From NCBI RefSeq assembly GCF_001708305.1, contig NZ_CP016953.1:2211472-2275471 (forward strand): DNA of 64,000 nt. The letters run 5' to 3'. Each line of letters opens with the position of its first letter. Position 1 is the first letter of the stretch. The notes under the pieces are model-generated. The model saw only the letters and a program-made list of their open reading frames with translations. It searched no databases and had not been told where the DNA came from. Below are positions 18,655-27,329 of the stretch, piece by piece. Made by a program: the position numbers and the translations under genes. The stretch is from Streptococcus himalayensis (GTDB lineage Bacteria; Bacillota; Bacilli; Lactobacillales; Streptococcaceae).

Positions 18655-19092
18655 TTATAAAGGCAAGGTCATAAGATTTGTATGTGATGTTGGATACGTA
18701 TAGGCAACGCAGTCTAGCTCATCTACTGCCTTAAATCCTAAGGATTCGTAGAAAGCCATTGTCTTTTCTTCTCTGCCTGTCAAGAGATGCAGTTGGTAAA
18801 TAGTAGGATAGCTGGCTAAAAGCATTTCCATCAGCCTTCGTCCAATACCCCTTCGTTGATAGTCTGATAAGACTAGAATATCTTGCACAAAGAGAATGGA
18901 AGCAGCATCTCCCACAGCTCGTAACAAGCCTACGAGCTTTTCTTGATCAAAGGCTGCAATAACTAGTAGGCTGTTTGCTAAGGCCTGTTCTAACATCTGG
19001 GGTTGTTGGGTATAATTGGTCCATTCAACCGCCCTGTACAATTCAAGAACAGCTGTTATATCCAATTTTGCTTGTTTCACATAGGTAATCAT
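18655..19092 (-). CDS. GNAT acetyltransferase, 145 aa
   Basis: Compact GNAT protein: MITYVKQAKLDITAVLELYR, then the acetyl-CoA loop LVLSDYQRRGIGRRLMEMLL and the C-terminal LLTGREEKTMAFYESLGFKA. It resembles the Gcn5-type family that acts on small molecules or protein N-termini; the substrate is not predictable. AAGGAG is six bases before the ATG. It is preceded by a 12-codon open frame with a stronger ribosome site (19120-19158) that may affect its translation. Confidence 0.88.
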   Translation of the reverse strand: MITYVKQAKLDITAVLELYRAVEWTNYTQQPQMLEQALANSLLVIAAFDQEKLVGLLRAVGDAASILFVQDILVLSDYQRRGIGRRLMEMLLASYPTIYQLHLLTGREEKTMAFYESLGFKAVDELDCVAYTYPTSHTNLMTLPL

Positions 19093-19119
19093 CCTCTTCT
19101 CCTTTTCTTTTATAGGATT

Positions 19120-19158
19120 TTAGAAAGAACATGCTGTATCCAAATTCCTGATCCCCAT
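19120..19158 (-). CDS. Possible 12-residue leader peptide upstream of the acetyltransferase
   Basis: AAGGAGG, five bases, then ATG and the codons for MGIRNLDTACSF and a TAA. The ribosome site is closer to consensus than that of the downstream gene, whose start is 28 bases further on. It could be a regulatory upstream frame or the surviving start of a decayed gene. Confidence 0.35.
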   Translation of the reverse strand: MGIRNLDTACSF

Positions 19159-19215
19159 AGGAACCTCCTTATTTACTGGTATATAATAGCCGTTTTTATT
19201 TGCTATACTACGAAA

Positions 19216-19734
19216 CTACGAGCCATTTGGCAAAATAATCGTCTCTAGCAATTCTTCTTCCTCTCTAATTCGACGCCACAAAGTGATAGTATAAAAAGGT
19301 GCAAGAAATAGTGCTGTTAGCCATGAGTGACATAGGAGGGTTAGACCGACTAGTTCCGGAATAATATTCAGATAGTAATTAGGGTGTTTGATGATGCGAA
19401 AGAGCATGTGGTCATTATAAGTATGTCCCTTAGCAATCATTAACTTCACTGTCCAAATCTCTCCCAAGATAGACTGTACAAGATACAACATACACATGGA
19501 AAATACAAGTAATCCAATCCCGATTATCCCAATAAAATCTAAACGGATATGTTGGACGAAAGCCATTATGATACTAAAAAGATAAAATAAAATATGTAGA
19601 AGAGTTAAATATTTAGTATTTTTAACTCCATATTCTCTTCCACCATTCTTCAAAATCATTCGTTCATGCTGAACAGAAATCTTTAAAAACCATAGTCGTA
19701 ATAAAAATACAACGACAACAATGCTAATAACCAC
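19216..19734 (-). CDS. Isoprenylcysteine methyltransferase-like membrane protein
   Basis: 172 aa with four or five hydrophobic segments (starting with VISIVVVVFLLRLWFL). The C-terminal half carries the ICMT/PEMT-type signature HMLFRIIKHPNYYLNIIPEL and a final RRIREEEELLETII, where the conserved HPxY and the E-E pair bind S-adenosylmethionine in the family. Start is a GTG at 19734 with AAGGAG eight bases upstream. In bacteria such proteins methylate lipids or unknown small molecules; prenylated proteins are not expected here. The gene stands alone. Confidence 0.78.
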   Translation of the reverse strand: MVISIVVVVFLLRLWFLKISVQHERMILKNGGREYGVKNTKYLTLLHILFYLFSIIMAFVQHIRLDFIGIIGIGLLVFSMCMLYLVQSILGEIWTVKLMIAKGHTYNDHMLFRIIKHPNYYLNIIPELVGLTLLCHSWLTALFLAPFYTITLWRRIREEEELLETIILPNGS

Positions 19735-19869
19735 TATATCTTCTCCTTATGTTAATAGATTATGCCTTTTATTATAAAAAACAAAGATTATAGGGTCAAT
19801 AGCTTCCGTATATTTTACACCTTGCAGAGATGAACCTTAGATAGTCTATAGTTTTCCTACTCCACACCC

Positions 19870-20472
19870 TTAGTGATGGGGCATTTTATAGCCTTTATAT
19901 CCACAATACATACTCCAAACAATCGCTGAAATTGTAAAGACAATCAAAACCACGATAGATACGATTGGTTCAAAAAATAGACTAAGGAGAAGAGCGACTG
20001 CGCCTCCTATAAATAGATAGGCTGTTTTCTTACGATCTGCTAGTGTCTGAGAAGCAGTCGTAGTCGCTACATCTTTTGGCATGTAATTCCCCATAATCAG
20101 ATACACTCCTGCTAAGAAAGCGACGACTAGGCGGCGAATATCTAGTTCATTTCCTAAATTCACCAGTAGAATACTGGTCGTTACAAGTGTCATAACGATA
20201 GGCATCACCCATTTCCCTACCTTAACAACAGGAACCTGACCATTTTTAGTGACATCAAGAGCGATGCACAAGAAAACATGAAAGAGAAAGGCTAGTAAAG
20301 GTATAAAAATCAACGACATCCATTTGCTACTTGTTTGATTTGCAACGTTATCCGCTCCAAAATGAGTATGAAGTACAGCTGGTAGTTGTCCATAGTAAAG
20401 GGAGACAAGAACCAATGGTATCAAGAAAAGAGAGCTTGTCACCAACAGTAGTTTCCAATCAATTTTTTTCAT
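19870..20472 (-). CDS. SdpI-like membrane protein (DUF1648/SdpI family)
   Basis: 200-aa integral membrane protein with about six hydrophobic segments. The N-terminus has the DUF1648 pattern (VLVSLYYGQLPAVLHTHFGADNVANQTSSKW) and the C-terminal half the SdpI-type region (GNYMPK...TAYLFIGGAV). In Bacillus subtilis SdpI gives immunity to the SdpC toxin and sequesters the ArsR-type repressor SdpR. Here the gene follows an ArsR repressor, overlapping it by 14 bases, which mirrors the sdpRI operon. No toxin gene is seen nearby. The start MKKIDWK has GGAGG eight bases upstream. Confidence 0.85.
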   Translation of the reverse strand: MKKIDWKLLLVTSSLFLIPLVLVSLYYGQLPAVLHTHFGADNVANQTSSKWMSLIFIPLLAFLFHVFLCIALDVTKNGQVPVVKVGKWVMPIVMTLVTTSILLVNLGNELDIRRLVVAFLAGVYLIMGNYMPKDVATTTASQTLADRKKTAYLFIGGAVALLLSLFFEPIVSIVVLIVFTISAIVWSMYCGYKGYKMPHH

Positions 20473-20737
20473 CTTTTTCTCCTCCAAAGCTAGCAATCCA
20501 AACTAGCACTTCTTCAAATACAGTGTAATTCAGCCGATAATAAATAAAATTTTTCTGCTTTTCTTCTAAAATTAAGCCCGCCTTTTTCAAGACAGATAGA
20601 TGATGTGAGACTGTTGCACCACTCAAGTGAAAGAGTTCTACAATCTCACCAGCCGACTTGGGACCTGCCTTTAGGCTATCTAAAATCTGCCTCCGAATGG
20701 GCGCCGAAATCGCCTTTAATGTTTCTGATAAACCCAT
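20459..20737 (-). CDS. ArsR-family repressor (SdpR-like)
   Basis: 92-aa winged-helix repressor: MGLSETLKAISAPIRRQILD, recognition helix in LFHLSGATVSHHLSVLKKAG and wing in KNFIYYRLNYTVFEEVLVWI. It lacks the metal-binding ELCVCD of metal-sensing ArsR proteins, and fits the SdpR group that controls its own operon. AAAGGAG precedes the ATG. A perfect 34-bp palindrome lies just upstream, overlapping the promoter, and is the likely operator. Confidence 0.9.
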   Translation of the reverse strand: MGLSETLKAISAPIRRQILDSLKAGPKSAGEIVELFHLSGATVSHHLSVLKKAGLILEEKQKNFIYYRLNYTVFEEVLVWIASFGGEKDEKN

Positions 20738-20750
20738 ATTGTCTCCTTTC

Positions 20751-20784
20751 ATATTCTATTTAGAAATATTTCTAAATAGAATAT
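20751..20784. promoter_or_regulatory. 34-bp perfect palindrome, operator of the ArsR/SdpI operon
   Basis: The half-site ATATTCTATTTAGAAAT (20751-20767) is followed by its exact reverse complement (20768-20784). It overlaps the -10 box (TAATAT on the minus strand, + 20781-20786) and covers the expected transcription start. Repressor binding here would block the operon. Confidence 0.8.
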
Positions 20785-20809
20785 TACTCCTTTTGCAGTG
20801 CATTGTCAA
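20781..20809 (-). promoter_or_regulatory. Promoter of the ArsR/SdpI operon
   Basis: On the minus strand TTGACA (+ 20804-20809), 17-base spacer, TAATAT (+ 20781-20786). A strong sigma-A promoter whose -10 overlaps the palindromic operator. Confidence 0.8.
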
Positions 20810-20839
20810 GAGTTATTTAGAAAAAATTCGAAATAGTTT

Positions 20840-20884
20840 CAAAAAAGAAAACCAGCTCCAACTATTTCAGCTGAAACTGGTTCG
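20840..20884 (-). terminator. Possible terminator downstream of the DEAD-box helicase gene
   Basis: AACCAG (20850-20855) pairs with CTGGTT (20877-20882); inside is a second small inverted repeat (TTTCAGCTGAAA), and TTTCTTTTTT follows on the minus strand. It lies 200 bases after the helicase stop. The gap 20885-21085 otherwise shows only a short inverted repeat at 21066-21087 (AATAATCC-act-GGATTATT) right after the stop. Confidence 0.5.
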
Positions 20885-21085
20885 ATTATTTCCTTCATAG
20901 GTCTACTTGTTACTTGAATAGCAGACTGACTAAATCTTGAGCTTTGCTGAACCTGAAGAACAGTCGCTAAAGAAATCCACTAATTTGTTAAAATAAACTG
21001 GTTCACTGGACATCTAAAGAAATCTGCCGGATTAACCTCGCTTTCGAATGTCTAGGCTCGGGCTAAAATAATCCACTGGATTATT

Positions 21086-22654
21086 TTACTTATCTCCCTT
21101 ATTGCGGATGACGAAGCCTGTCTTTTTCTCGCTAGAGATGCGTTTGCGTGGTTTTTTATTGTCTTTTCCAAAGCGGTCGCGGTCATTAGAGCGGCGTTTT
21201 TCCTTGTAATCTCTGCGGCCACCAGAACGACGGTCATCTCCACGGCGGTTGTTTGACGATCTACCGCCTTTACCAGACGACTTGCCTCGTCCTCCGCCCT
21301 TATCACCTGGGACATACTTAAATGGCAATGGTTTTTCACGCGCAATTTCTACTTCTGGCATGGATTCAGGATCTTGTACCGTCAAGCTCAAGATGTACAT
21401 CGCCAATTCTTCTGGTGAAAATTCGCTGGCTAATTTGATTGCATCCTTCCCAAATTTATCAAAGTTTTTGCGAATGCTTTCATCGGCAAAATCACGTTCG
21501 ATTTTCTTCAGTGCAATCTTTTTCTTAGCTTGGAAGGCTTCTTCTGCTGTCGCAGGTTTCATGCCTGTCATGCGTTTTTTGGTCAAATCTTCAATAATCT
21601 TGAGATAGCCCATTTCATTTGGCGATACAAAGGTAATGGATTGACCAGATTTTCCAGCACGACCTGTCCGGCCGATACGGTGAACATAGCTTTCTGGGTC
21701 CTGCGGAATATCATAGTTATAGACATGCGTCACGCCTGAAATATCTAAACCACGAGCTGCAACATCCGTTGCAACAAGGACATCAAGACCGCCCGTTTTG
21801 AAATCACGCAGAACACGGAGCCGCTTGCTTTGATCCAAGTCGCCATGAATTCCTTCTGCACGAAAACCTCTGATTTTCAATCCACGGGTCAATTCATCCA
21901 CACGCCGCTTGGTCCGACCAAATACAATCGACAATTCTGGCTGATCGACATCCATGAGACGAGTCATGGTATCAAATTTTTCCTGCTCTTTGACACGAAC
22001 ATAGTATTGATCCACTAATTCCGTGGTCAATTCTTTGGCTTCAATCTGAATATGCTCAGGATTTTTCATAAATTGAACGCCAATTCGCTTGATCGGAGCT
22101 GGCATAGTCGCTGAAAAGAGAAGGGTTTGGCGTTCTTCTGGAACACGAGAAATAATAGATTCAATATCTTCCAAGAAGCCCATGTTGAGCATTTCATCTG
22201 CTTCATCAAGGATAAGGGTTTCCACATGATTGAGTTTCAAGGCCTTGCGTTTAATTAAATCAAGAAGACGACCTGGCGTTCCAACGACAATGTGCGCACC
22301 TGTTTTCAGTGCCTTGATTTGTTTTTCAATACTCGAACCACCGTAGACTGAGCGTACTTTGACCCCCTTACCTCGTCCAAAACGAAAGAGCTCTTCCTGA
22401 CTTTGAACTGCTAATTCGCGCGTTGGTGCAATCACTAAGGCTTGCACAATCAGCTCATCTGTGCGAATTTTTTCAAGAGTTGGCAAACCAAAGGCAGCTG
22501 TTTTTCCTGTTCCTGTCTGTGCTTGACCGATAACATCCCTTCCCTCAAGGGCAAGGGGAATGGTCTTCTCTTGAATGGGGCTGGCTTCCACAAACCCTGC
22601 TGTTTCAATTTCTGCTAGCAAGTCAGCAGATAACTGTAATTCATTAAATTTCAT
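21086..22654 (-). CDS. cshA: DEAD-box RNA helicase (CshA type)
   Basis: 522 aa. Motifs in order: Q motif FNELQLSADL...ASPIQEKTIP, Walker A AQTGTGKTAA, PTRELAVQ, TPGRLLDL, DEAD box LILDEADEML, SAT (LLFSATMP), then lobe 2 with ARGLDISGVTHV and HRIGRTGRAG. The last 90 residues are a basic, glycine/arginine-rich tail (GGGRGKSSGKGGRSS, RRSGGRRDYKEKRR) for RNA binding. It unwinds mRNA/rRNA structure and in Firmicutes is associated with the RNA degradosome and cold tolerance. AGAAGGA precedes the ATG. A long leader (about 280 bases) with terminator-like hairpins lies upstream. Confidence 0.95.
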   Translation of the reverse strand: MKFNELQLSADLLAEIETAGFVEASPIQEKTIPLALEGRDVIGQAQTGTGKTAAFGLPTLEKIRTDELIVQALVIAPTRELAVQSQEELFRFGRGKGVKVRSVYGGSSIEKQIKALKTGAHIVVGTPGRLLDLIKRKALKLNHVETLILDEADEMLNMGFLEDIESIISRVPEERQTLLFSATMPAPIKRIGVQFMKNPEHIQIEAKELTTELVDQYYVRVKEQEKFDTMTRLMDVDQPELSIVFGRTKRRVDELTRGLKIRGFRAEGIHGDLDQSKRLRVLRDFKTGGLDVLVATDVAARGLDISGVTHVYNYDIPQDPESYVHRIGRTGRAGKSGQSITFVSPNEMGYLKIIEDLTKKRMTGMKPATAEEAFQAKKKIALKKIERDFADESIRKNFDKFGKDAIKLASEFSPEELAMYILSLTVQDPESMPEVEIAREKPLPFKYVPGDKGGGRGKSSGKGGRSSNNRRGDDRRSGGRRDYKEKRRSNDRDRFGKDNKKPRKRISSEKKTGFVIRNKGDK

Positions 22655-22945
22655 CTATCCTTCTTTCTAAGAGAGTGGAGTTATCTTTGTCGTTTCGCCT
22701 CCGCAAGGTTGTCGAAAGTCTATGACAAACTCGACATTACTGCGCTCAAATACTTTTTTATAAAAGGATTTGAAGAGGCCAAACAGATATTCCACTCTAA
22801 ACACCAATGGGACAGTAGCCCTCGTCTAAAAAAGAAAACTGTCTACGTAGGACAGGTTTTTTAGACATCACTCTGGTGCAAGAAGTGGAGCTTTTTTCCC
22901 AATATTTACAATCTTGTTGCATTGCAACTTCTCTAGTATAACACA
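22655..22945 (-). promoter_or_regulatory. Promoter and long structured leader of cshA
   Basis: On the minus strand an extended -10 (TGTTATACT, about + 22939-22947) would start a transcript about 280 bases before the helicase ATG. The leader contains a hairpin near 22835-22865 (CTGTC-ctacgta-GGACAG type) flanked by A6 and T6 runs on both strands, i.e. a terminator shape. It resembles a regulated or attenuated leader but matches no riboswitch I recognise. Confidence 0.45.
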
Positions 22946-23005
22946 AATCTCAGAAATAGATAGCTTTTTATCCTTTTATTTCAAAGAGATTTCGTTTTCA
23001 AACTT

Positions 23006-23034
23006 TTGACAGAAGAAAAAGGATGTAGTATAAT
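23006..23034 (+). promoter_or_regulatory. Consensus promoter of the 207-aa gene
   Basis: TTGACA (23006-23011), 17-base spacer, TATAAT (23029-23034): both boxes are perfect matches to the sigma-A consensus. Confidence 0.88.
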
Positions 23035-23061
23035 GCCAAAAAAAGAGAAAGAAGAAGGTCT

Positions 23062-23685
23062 ATGAAACGTCAAAAAACAAGAAAAAAGAAGGGAAAATTC
23101 CTTCGTACAATTCTCATCATTTCAGCCCTACTCCTTACGGCCAGCATTTTTCTCTACCAAAATGGTCGTATCGCTGGACAATGGCATAGCCCAAATCTAG
23201 AACAAATCGCTCGTCAGAAAATCCAAGAAGAGCTGAACAAGCAAGTGGAAGGACTTGGAACAGAACTTGACCTTACCACTCTATTAAAGCAACAGCAAGT
23301 CATCTTAGAAGTCAAAGACGATAGAGCGACTCTCAAGCTCACTGCTACTTTGGACAAAGAAGCCCTCCTTGCTAGCATAGGAATTTCAGCGGATTCTTTT
23401 CTTGCAGAAACCTTGACTGCGACTCTCGAGCAGGCCATGACCACCACCCTGCAAAACCAAGGAATTCACTACGATAGCGCCAAAGGAACCCTTTCCACCA
23501 CACTCTTTGAAGGGCAGCTCAATCCCCTTTTTCATATCATCACGATTGAAACCATCACTACCGCTCCTTGGACAGGCTTAGAAACCACTGGCCTCAAAGA
23601 GGGCAGCGTCATTCCTTACTGGCGTTCTGGCTCTACCATTTCCTTTGCTGGAAATCATGACTATCGCTTCAACAAACTTCCCTAA
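23062..23685 (+). CDS. Single-pass membrane protein of unknown function, 207 aa
   Basis: Very basic N-terminus (MKRQKTRKKKGKFLRTIL), one membrane segment (about residues 16-33) and an extracytoplasmic domain of about 170 residues, rich in Thr and Leu. No cysteine lipobox is present, so it is an anchored rather than lipidated protein. I do not recognise a family. AGAAGG stands before the ATG, and a perfect consensus promoter suggests high expression. It is convergent with corA and shares a terminator with it. Confidence 0.75.
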   Translation: MKRQKTRKKKGKFLRTILIISALLLTASIFLYQNGRIAGQWHSPNLEQIARQKIQEELNKQVEGLGTELDLTTLLKQQQVILEVKDDRATLKLTATLDKEALLASIGISADSFLAETLTATLEQAMTTTLQNQGIHYDSAKGTLSTTLFEGQLNPLFHIITIETITTAPWTGLETTGLKEGSVIPYWRSGSTISFAGNHDYRFNKLP

Positions 23686-23690
23686 CCTCT

Positions 23691-23726
23691 CAAAAAGAGT
23701 TGAGCCACCATGCCCAACTCTTTTTC
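23691..23726. terminator. Bidirectional terminator between the 207-aa gene and corA
   Basis: AAAAAGAGTTG (23692-23702) pairs with CAACTCTTTTT (23715-23725); A-run and T-run serve both strands. Confidence 0.9.
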
Positions 23727-24638
23727 CTATGATTGTTTATTGGCTGCCCATTTCAAGAGCTCTGCCAAGACTCCCCACAAGACAATGCTAATAATGACGA
23801 TATACATCCAAGCATGGTCATTTTCCATCCATGGCAATGGCACATTCATGCCAAAGAAACCTGTAATCACGGCTAATACCGCTAATAAAATCGAGATAAT
23901 CGTTAGCAAGGTCAAGTTATCGTTTAAATTATTATTCAAAACATTATTGTAGGAGCTAGACAGCTGTTGCAGGACTTGTGAGACCAAGTCTGTCATCGCA
24001 ACCAACTGACGAGCTTCAATCATGGCATCTTCAAACTGTTCGGTTTCTACCTCATCAAATGCGCGATAAATAGCATGTCCTTTGATGTGTTCTAACAGCA
24101 TGAGATTTTGCTTAGCAGCTGCCAACAAATAGACCGTACTGGTTTCTAAGTCCGATAAGGCAAACAAGTGCTTTTTCGTTGTCTTTTGGCGTAAAAGACT
24201 GTTAATCTCATCCTTGGTCTTATCCATTCTTTCGATAATCGGATAATAGGAATGACTAATCAACTCAATACTGGCAAAGAGAAATTTATAGACAGAAATA
24301 GAGTCATGACGCTCTAGATAGTCCATCATATTGTTTACCACATAAGCATTGTCTTCGTCCGTAATCGTAATCAAACGATTTTTTTGTACGATGAAGGTCA
24401 TAGGAATGGTTTCATAATAGTCCTTTTCTCGCTCCACATCAAGAACATTATAGATAAAAACAACCGTTCCATCTTCACGATTGTAATCCATGTGCGCTCG
24501 CTCATGTTTATCAAGGGCGTATTCAATCGTTTCTCGATCAATGTCGTATTTCTGATAATCATCAGGAACTCGCGCGAAAGTAGCCGCATCGAGATTAATC
24601 CAAGACATCCCATTTTTCAAATTTTTTTCAATAAACAT
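23727..24638 (-). CDS. corA: CorA-family magnesium/cobalt transporter
   Basis: 303 aa. Large cytoplasmic N-terminal domain, then two C-terminal membrane segments with the signature GFFGMNVPLPWMEN (GMN at about residue 263) that forms the pore selectivity filter. The C-terminus ends in the usual basic/Lys segment (LKWAANKQS). CorA pentamers import Mg2+ and related divalent cations. The ATG at 24638 (MFIEKNLKNGMSWINLD) is chosen because it has AGGAG upstream and the family begins there; the longer frame would run into the upstream gene. It follows the YitT-type gene by 14 bases. Confidence 0.93.
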   Translation of the reverse strand: MFIEKNLKNGMSWINLDAATFARVPDDYQKYDIDRETIEYALDKHERAHMDYNREDGTVVFIYNVLDVEREKDYYETIPMTFIVQKNRLITITDEDNAYVVNNMMDYLERHDSISVYKFLFASIELISHSYYPIIERMDKTKDEINSLLRQKTTKKHLFALSDLETSTVYLLAAAKQNLMLLEHIKGHAIYRAFDEVETEQFEDAMIEARQLVAMTDLVSQVLQQLSSSYNNVLNNNLNDNLTLLTIISILLAVLAVITGFFGMNVPLPWMENDHAWMYIVIISIVLWGVLAELLKWAANKQS

Positions 24639-24652
24639 CTCTGTTCTCTCTC

Positions 24653-25249
24653 CTAGGAAGTTGGGTTGCTTTTCTTCGCCAATGCTAATAAAGCATCGAG
24701 CGTTCGGCTGATAATGACAATCATCACCAGCGTATAGAAGGTCTTGAGCCAACCAATTTTAAGTGCCAAAGGCAGCAAGACCAAAATATCTATGGCGAGA
24801 ATAACCTTAGCAACCTTCCACCCCCAATATTTTTCACATAAAAGAGCGATGATGTCACTCCCTGCCGTTGTCCCTTGACCCAGCAACACCATGGCCAAGG
24901 AAATCCCCGTCAATATCCCTGCTGGAAACATAGCAATATAGGGAACTTGATAAAGTCCTTGAAGGGATTTCGTCCCTTCCAAGGACAAAGACATCATGAC
25001 AATGGATAAGAGGGTATATATCACGCGCTTCTTATCCAAAAATGTATAGGCTAACACCAACAAAACAGCATTAAAGATAAAACTGGTCAGCCCAACACTC
25101 CACCCAAAAACATAGTAGAGAAGCAGAGTCAACCCTGTAATTCCCCCTTCTCCAAATTCATTGGGAATCACAAAAAGATTGATATTGATGCCAAACAGAA
25201 TGGAGCCTAGAATAACCAAGGCTGTATTTTTGAGTTCTTCTTTTCTCAT
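24653..25249 (-). CDS. YitT/YczE-type multispanning membrane protein
   Basis: 198 aa, five or six hydrophobic segments. It has the YitT-like N-terminus (ALVILGSILFGININLFVIPNEFGEGGITGLTLLLYY) and GQGTTAGSDIIALL, where the GGITG and TTAGSDI repeats are diagnostic. The C-terminal DUF2179 domain of full-length YitT proteins is missing, which is normal for the short subgroup. Start is the second ATG of an ATGATG pair. It sits between a PH-domain gene and corA with gaps of 10 and 14 bases. Transport substrate is unknown. Confidence 0.8.
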   Translation of the reverse strand: MRKEELKNTALVILGSILFGININLFVIPNEFGEGGITGLTLLLYYVFGWSVGLTSFIFNAVLLVLAYTFLDKKRVIYTLLSIVMMSLSLEGTKSLQGLYQVPYIAMFPAGILTGISLAMVLLGQGTTAGSDIIALLCEKYWGWKVAKVILAIDILVLLPLALKIGWLKTFYTLVMIVIISRTLDALLALAKKSNPTS

Positions 25250-25259
25250 CATCCTTATC

Positions 25260-25640
25260 TTAACCTAGCACCGCTTCGGCAAGAGCCTGCTGAATGGCAA
25301 TAACACTTTTATCACTCTTAAATTGCAGAGTTTCAGCAGGTTCTACACCAGATGAAATCCAGATTTTCAACTCAGCATCCAGGTCAAAATGCCCAGATGT
25401 TTCAACTTCAAAACGAGAAATGGAACGATAGGGAATAGATTTATAGGACGTTTTCTTTCCGGTCATTCCTTGTTTGTCTACCAAAATCAAGCGCTTATCG
25501 GTAAAAACGATTAAATCACGAATTAGGCTAAAGGCTTCATTTACCTGTTCTGTCGGTAATAAAACCGCCTCTAGTTGTGCTTCTACTCTTGCTGCATCCG
25601 TTTGACCAGCATTCCCCATTAAACCAGATAATAGTCCCAT
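25260..25640 (-). CDS. Bacterial PH-domain protein, 126 aa
   Basis: A single small domain of the bacterial pleckstrin-homology type (PF08000-like): LLPTEQVNEAFSLIRDLIVF, TDKRLILVDKQGMTGKKTSY, KSIPYRSISRFEVETSG. The pattern of 'TDKRLILVDKQG...Y.SIPY..I' is characteristic. No membrane segment is present. The gene starts 15 bases before the prfC end region in transcription order and leads into yitT. Function unknown; members are cytoplasmic and multimeric. Confidence 0.85.
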   Translation of the reverse strand: MGLLSGLMGNAGQTDAARVEAQLEAVLLPTEQVNEAFSLIRDLIVFTDKRLILVDKQGMTGKKTSYKSIPYRSISRFEVETSGHFDLDAELKIWISSGVEPAETLQFKSDKSVIAIQQALAEAVLG

Positions 25641-25655
25641 TTTAAGCCTTCTTTC

Positions 25656-27200
25656 TTACATCTTTTCTTCTAGTACCACATCTGGATACTTGTCCGCAAA
25701 CCAACGGAGGGCAAAGTCATTTTCAAAGAGGAATACAGGATGGTCAAAGCGATCCTTGGCAAGAATATTACGGCTAGACGACATCCGCTCATCCAGCTGT
25801 TCTTCCGAAATCCAACGCACCGTCTTTTTCCCCATTGGAGTCATCACAACTTCTGCATTGTATTCATTTTCCATGCGGTGTTTAAAAACTTCAAACTGGA
25901 GCTGACCAACGGCCCCCAGCATATACTCGCCTGTCTGATAATTGGTGTAAAGCTGAATGGCCCCCTCTTGCACCAACTGTTCAATTCCCTTGTGGAAGGA
26001 TTTTTGTTTCATCACATTTTTGGCAAAAACTTTCATGAAAATTTCAGGAGTAAAGGTTGGCAGGGGTTCAAATTCAAACTTGTTTTTTCCAACCGTTAGC
26101 GTATCACCAACTTGGTAGGTTCCTGTATCATAGACCCCAATAATATCACCTGCTACTGCATTTTCAACATTCTCCCGTGCCTCAGCCATAAACTGGGTGA
26201 CATTAGACAGCTTAGCTTTCTTTCCTGTACGAGTAAGATTGACATCCATCCCACGCTCAAATTCACCAGAAACAATGCGGACAAAAGCAATTCGGTCGCG
26301 ATGACGAGGATCCATGTTGGCTTGGATTTTAAAAACAAAACCAGAGAAGTCATTAGATAAGGGCTCGACTATCTCACCGTCCGTTTTCAAATGCCCATGC
26401 GGTTCTGGTGCGAATTGCAAGAAGGTTTCAAGGAAGGTTTGCACCCCAAAATTCGTTAGGGCCGAGCCAAAGAAAACCGGTGTTAGCTTTCCTTCTAAAA
26501 TAGCACTTTCTGAAAATTCATTTCCCGCTTCGCTCAAAAGTTCAATGTCCTCTAAGACTTGAGCATAGAAAGGATTGCTTCCAAAGAGCGCTTCTCCCTC
26601 ATCAAAACTGGCAAAGCGTTCCTCACTACGATAGAGTTCTAACCGCTTGTTATGCAAGTCATACAAGCCCTCAAACGATTTTCCCATACCAATTGGCCAA
26701 TTCATTGGAAAACTTGCAATCCCAAGAACTTCTTCCAATTCTTCCAAGAGATCAAGTGGCTCACGACCGTCACGGTCCAATTTATTGATAAAGGTAAAAA
26801 CTGGGATATTACGGTGTTTTACGACTTCAAATAATTTCTTAGTCTGAGCCTCGATCCCCTTTGCGGAGTCAATCACCATGACCGCCGCATCAACTGCCAT
26901 CAGCGTCCGATAAGTATCTTCTGAGAAGTCCTCGTGTCCTGGGGTATCTAAGATATTAACCCGCTTGCCATCGTAGTCAAACTGCATCACAGAAGAAGTC
27001 ACTGAAATTCCCCGCTGTTTCTCAATATCCATCCAGTCAGACTTAGCAAAATTTCCTGTCTTTTTTCCCTTAACCGTACCAGCTTCACGAATTTCCCCAC
27101 CGAAGTAGAGCAACTGCTCTGTAATCGTTGTTTTCCCCGCATCCGGGTGGGAAATAATGGCAAAGGTACGGCGTTTTTTTATCTCATCTTGTAATGTCAT
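25656..27200 (-). CDS. prfC: Peptide chain release factor 3 (RF3)
   Basis: 514 aa GTPase that recycles RF1/RF2 after termination. G1 [19 protein letters not shown]2 region with [15 protein letters not shown]3 [15 protein letters not shown]4 [12 protein letters not shown], plus EF-Tu-like domain 2 and RF3 C-terminal domain ([20 protein letters not shown]). All GTPase motifs are intact. AAGGAG precedes the ATG. It is the first gene of a prfC - PH-domain - yitT - corA transcript. The upstream region carries a transposable-element-like repeat. Confidence 0.97.
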   Translation of the reverse strand: MTLQDEIKKRRTFAIISHPDAGKTTITEQLLYFGGEIREAGTVKGKKTGNFAKSDWMDIEKQRGISVTSSVMQFDYDGKRVNILDTPGHEDFSEDTYRTLMAVDAAVMVIDSAKGIEAQTKKLFEVVKHRNIPVFTFINKLDRDGREPLDLLEELEEVLGIASFPMNWPIGMGKSFEGLYDLHNKRLELYRSEERFASFDEGEALFGSNPFYAQVLEDIELLSEAGNEFSESAILEGKLTPVFFGSALTNFGVQTFLETFLQFAPEPHGHLKTDGEIVEPLSNDFSGFVFKIQANMDPRHRDRIAFVRIVSGEFERGMDVNLTRTGKKAKLSNVTQFMAEARENVENAVAGDIIGVYDTGTYQVGDTLTVGKNKFEFEPLPTFTPEIFMKVFAKNVMKQKSFHKGIEQLVQEGAIQLYTNYQTGEYMLGAVGQLQFEVFKHRMENEYNAEVVMTPMGKKTVRWISEEQLDERMSSSRNILAKDRFDHPVFLFENDFALRWFADKYPDVVLEEKM

Positions 27201-27329
27201 CTTTTTTTCTCCTTATCATCCTTGTATCTACCTGCGTTTCTCACTTCCTACATTGGATGTCTCCTTTTCTCTAACCCATCTAGTATAGCTAATTTCAAGG
27301 ATTTTTTCAATCATTTCAGCACACTTCTC

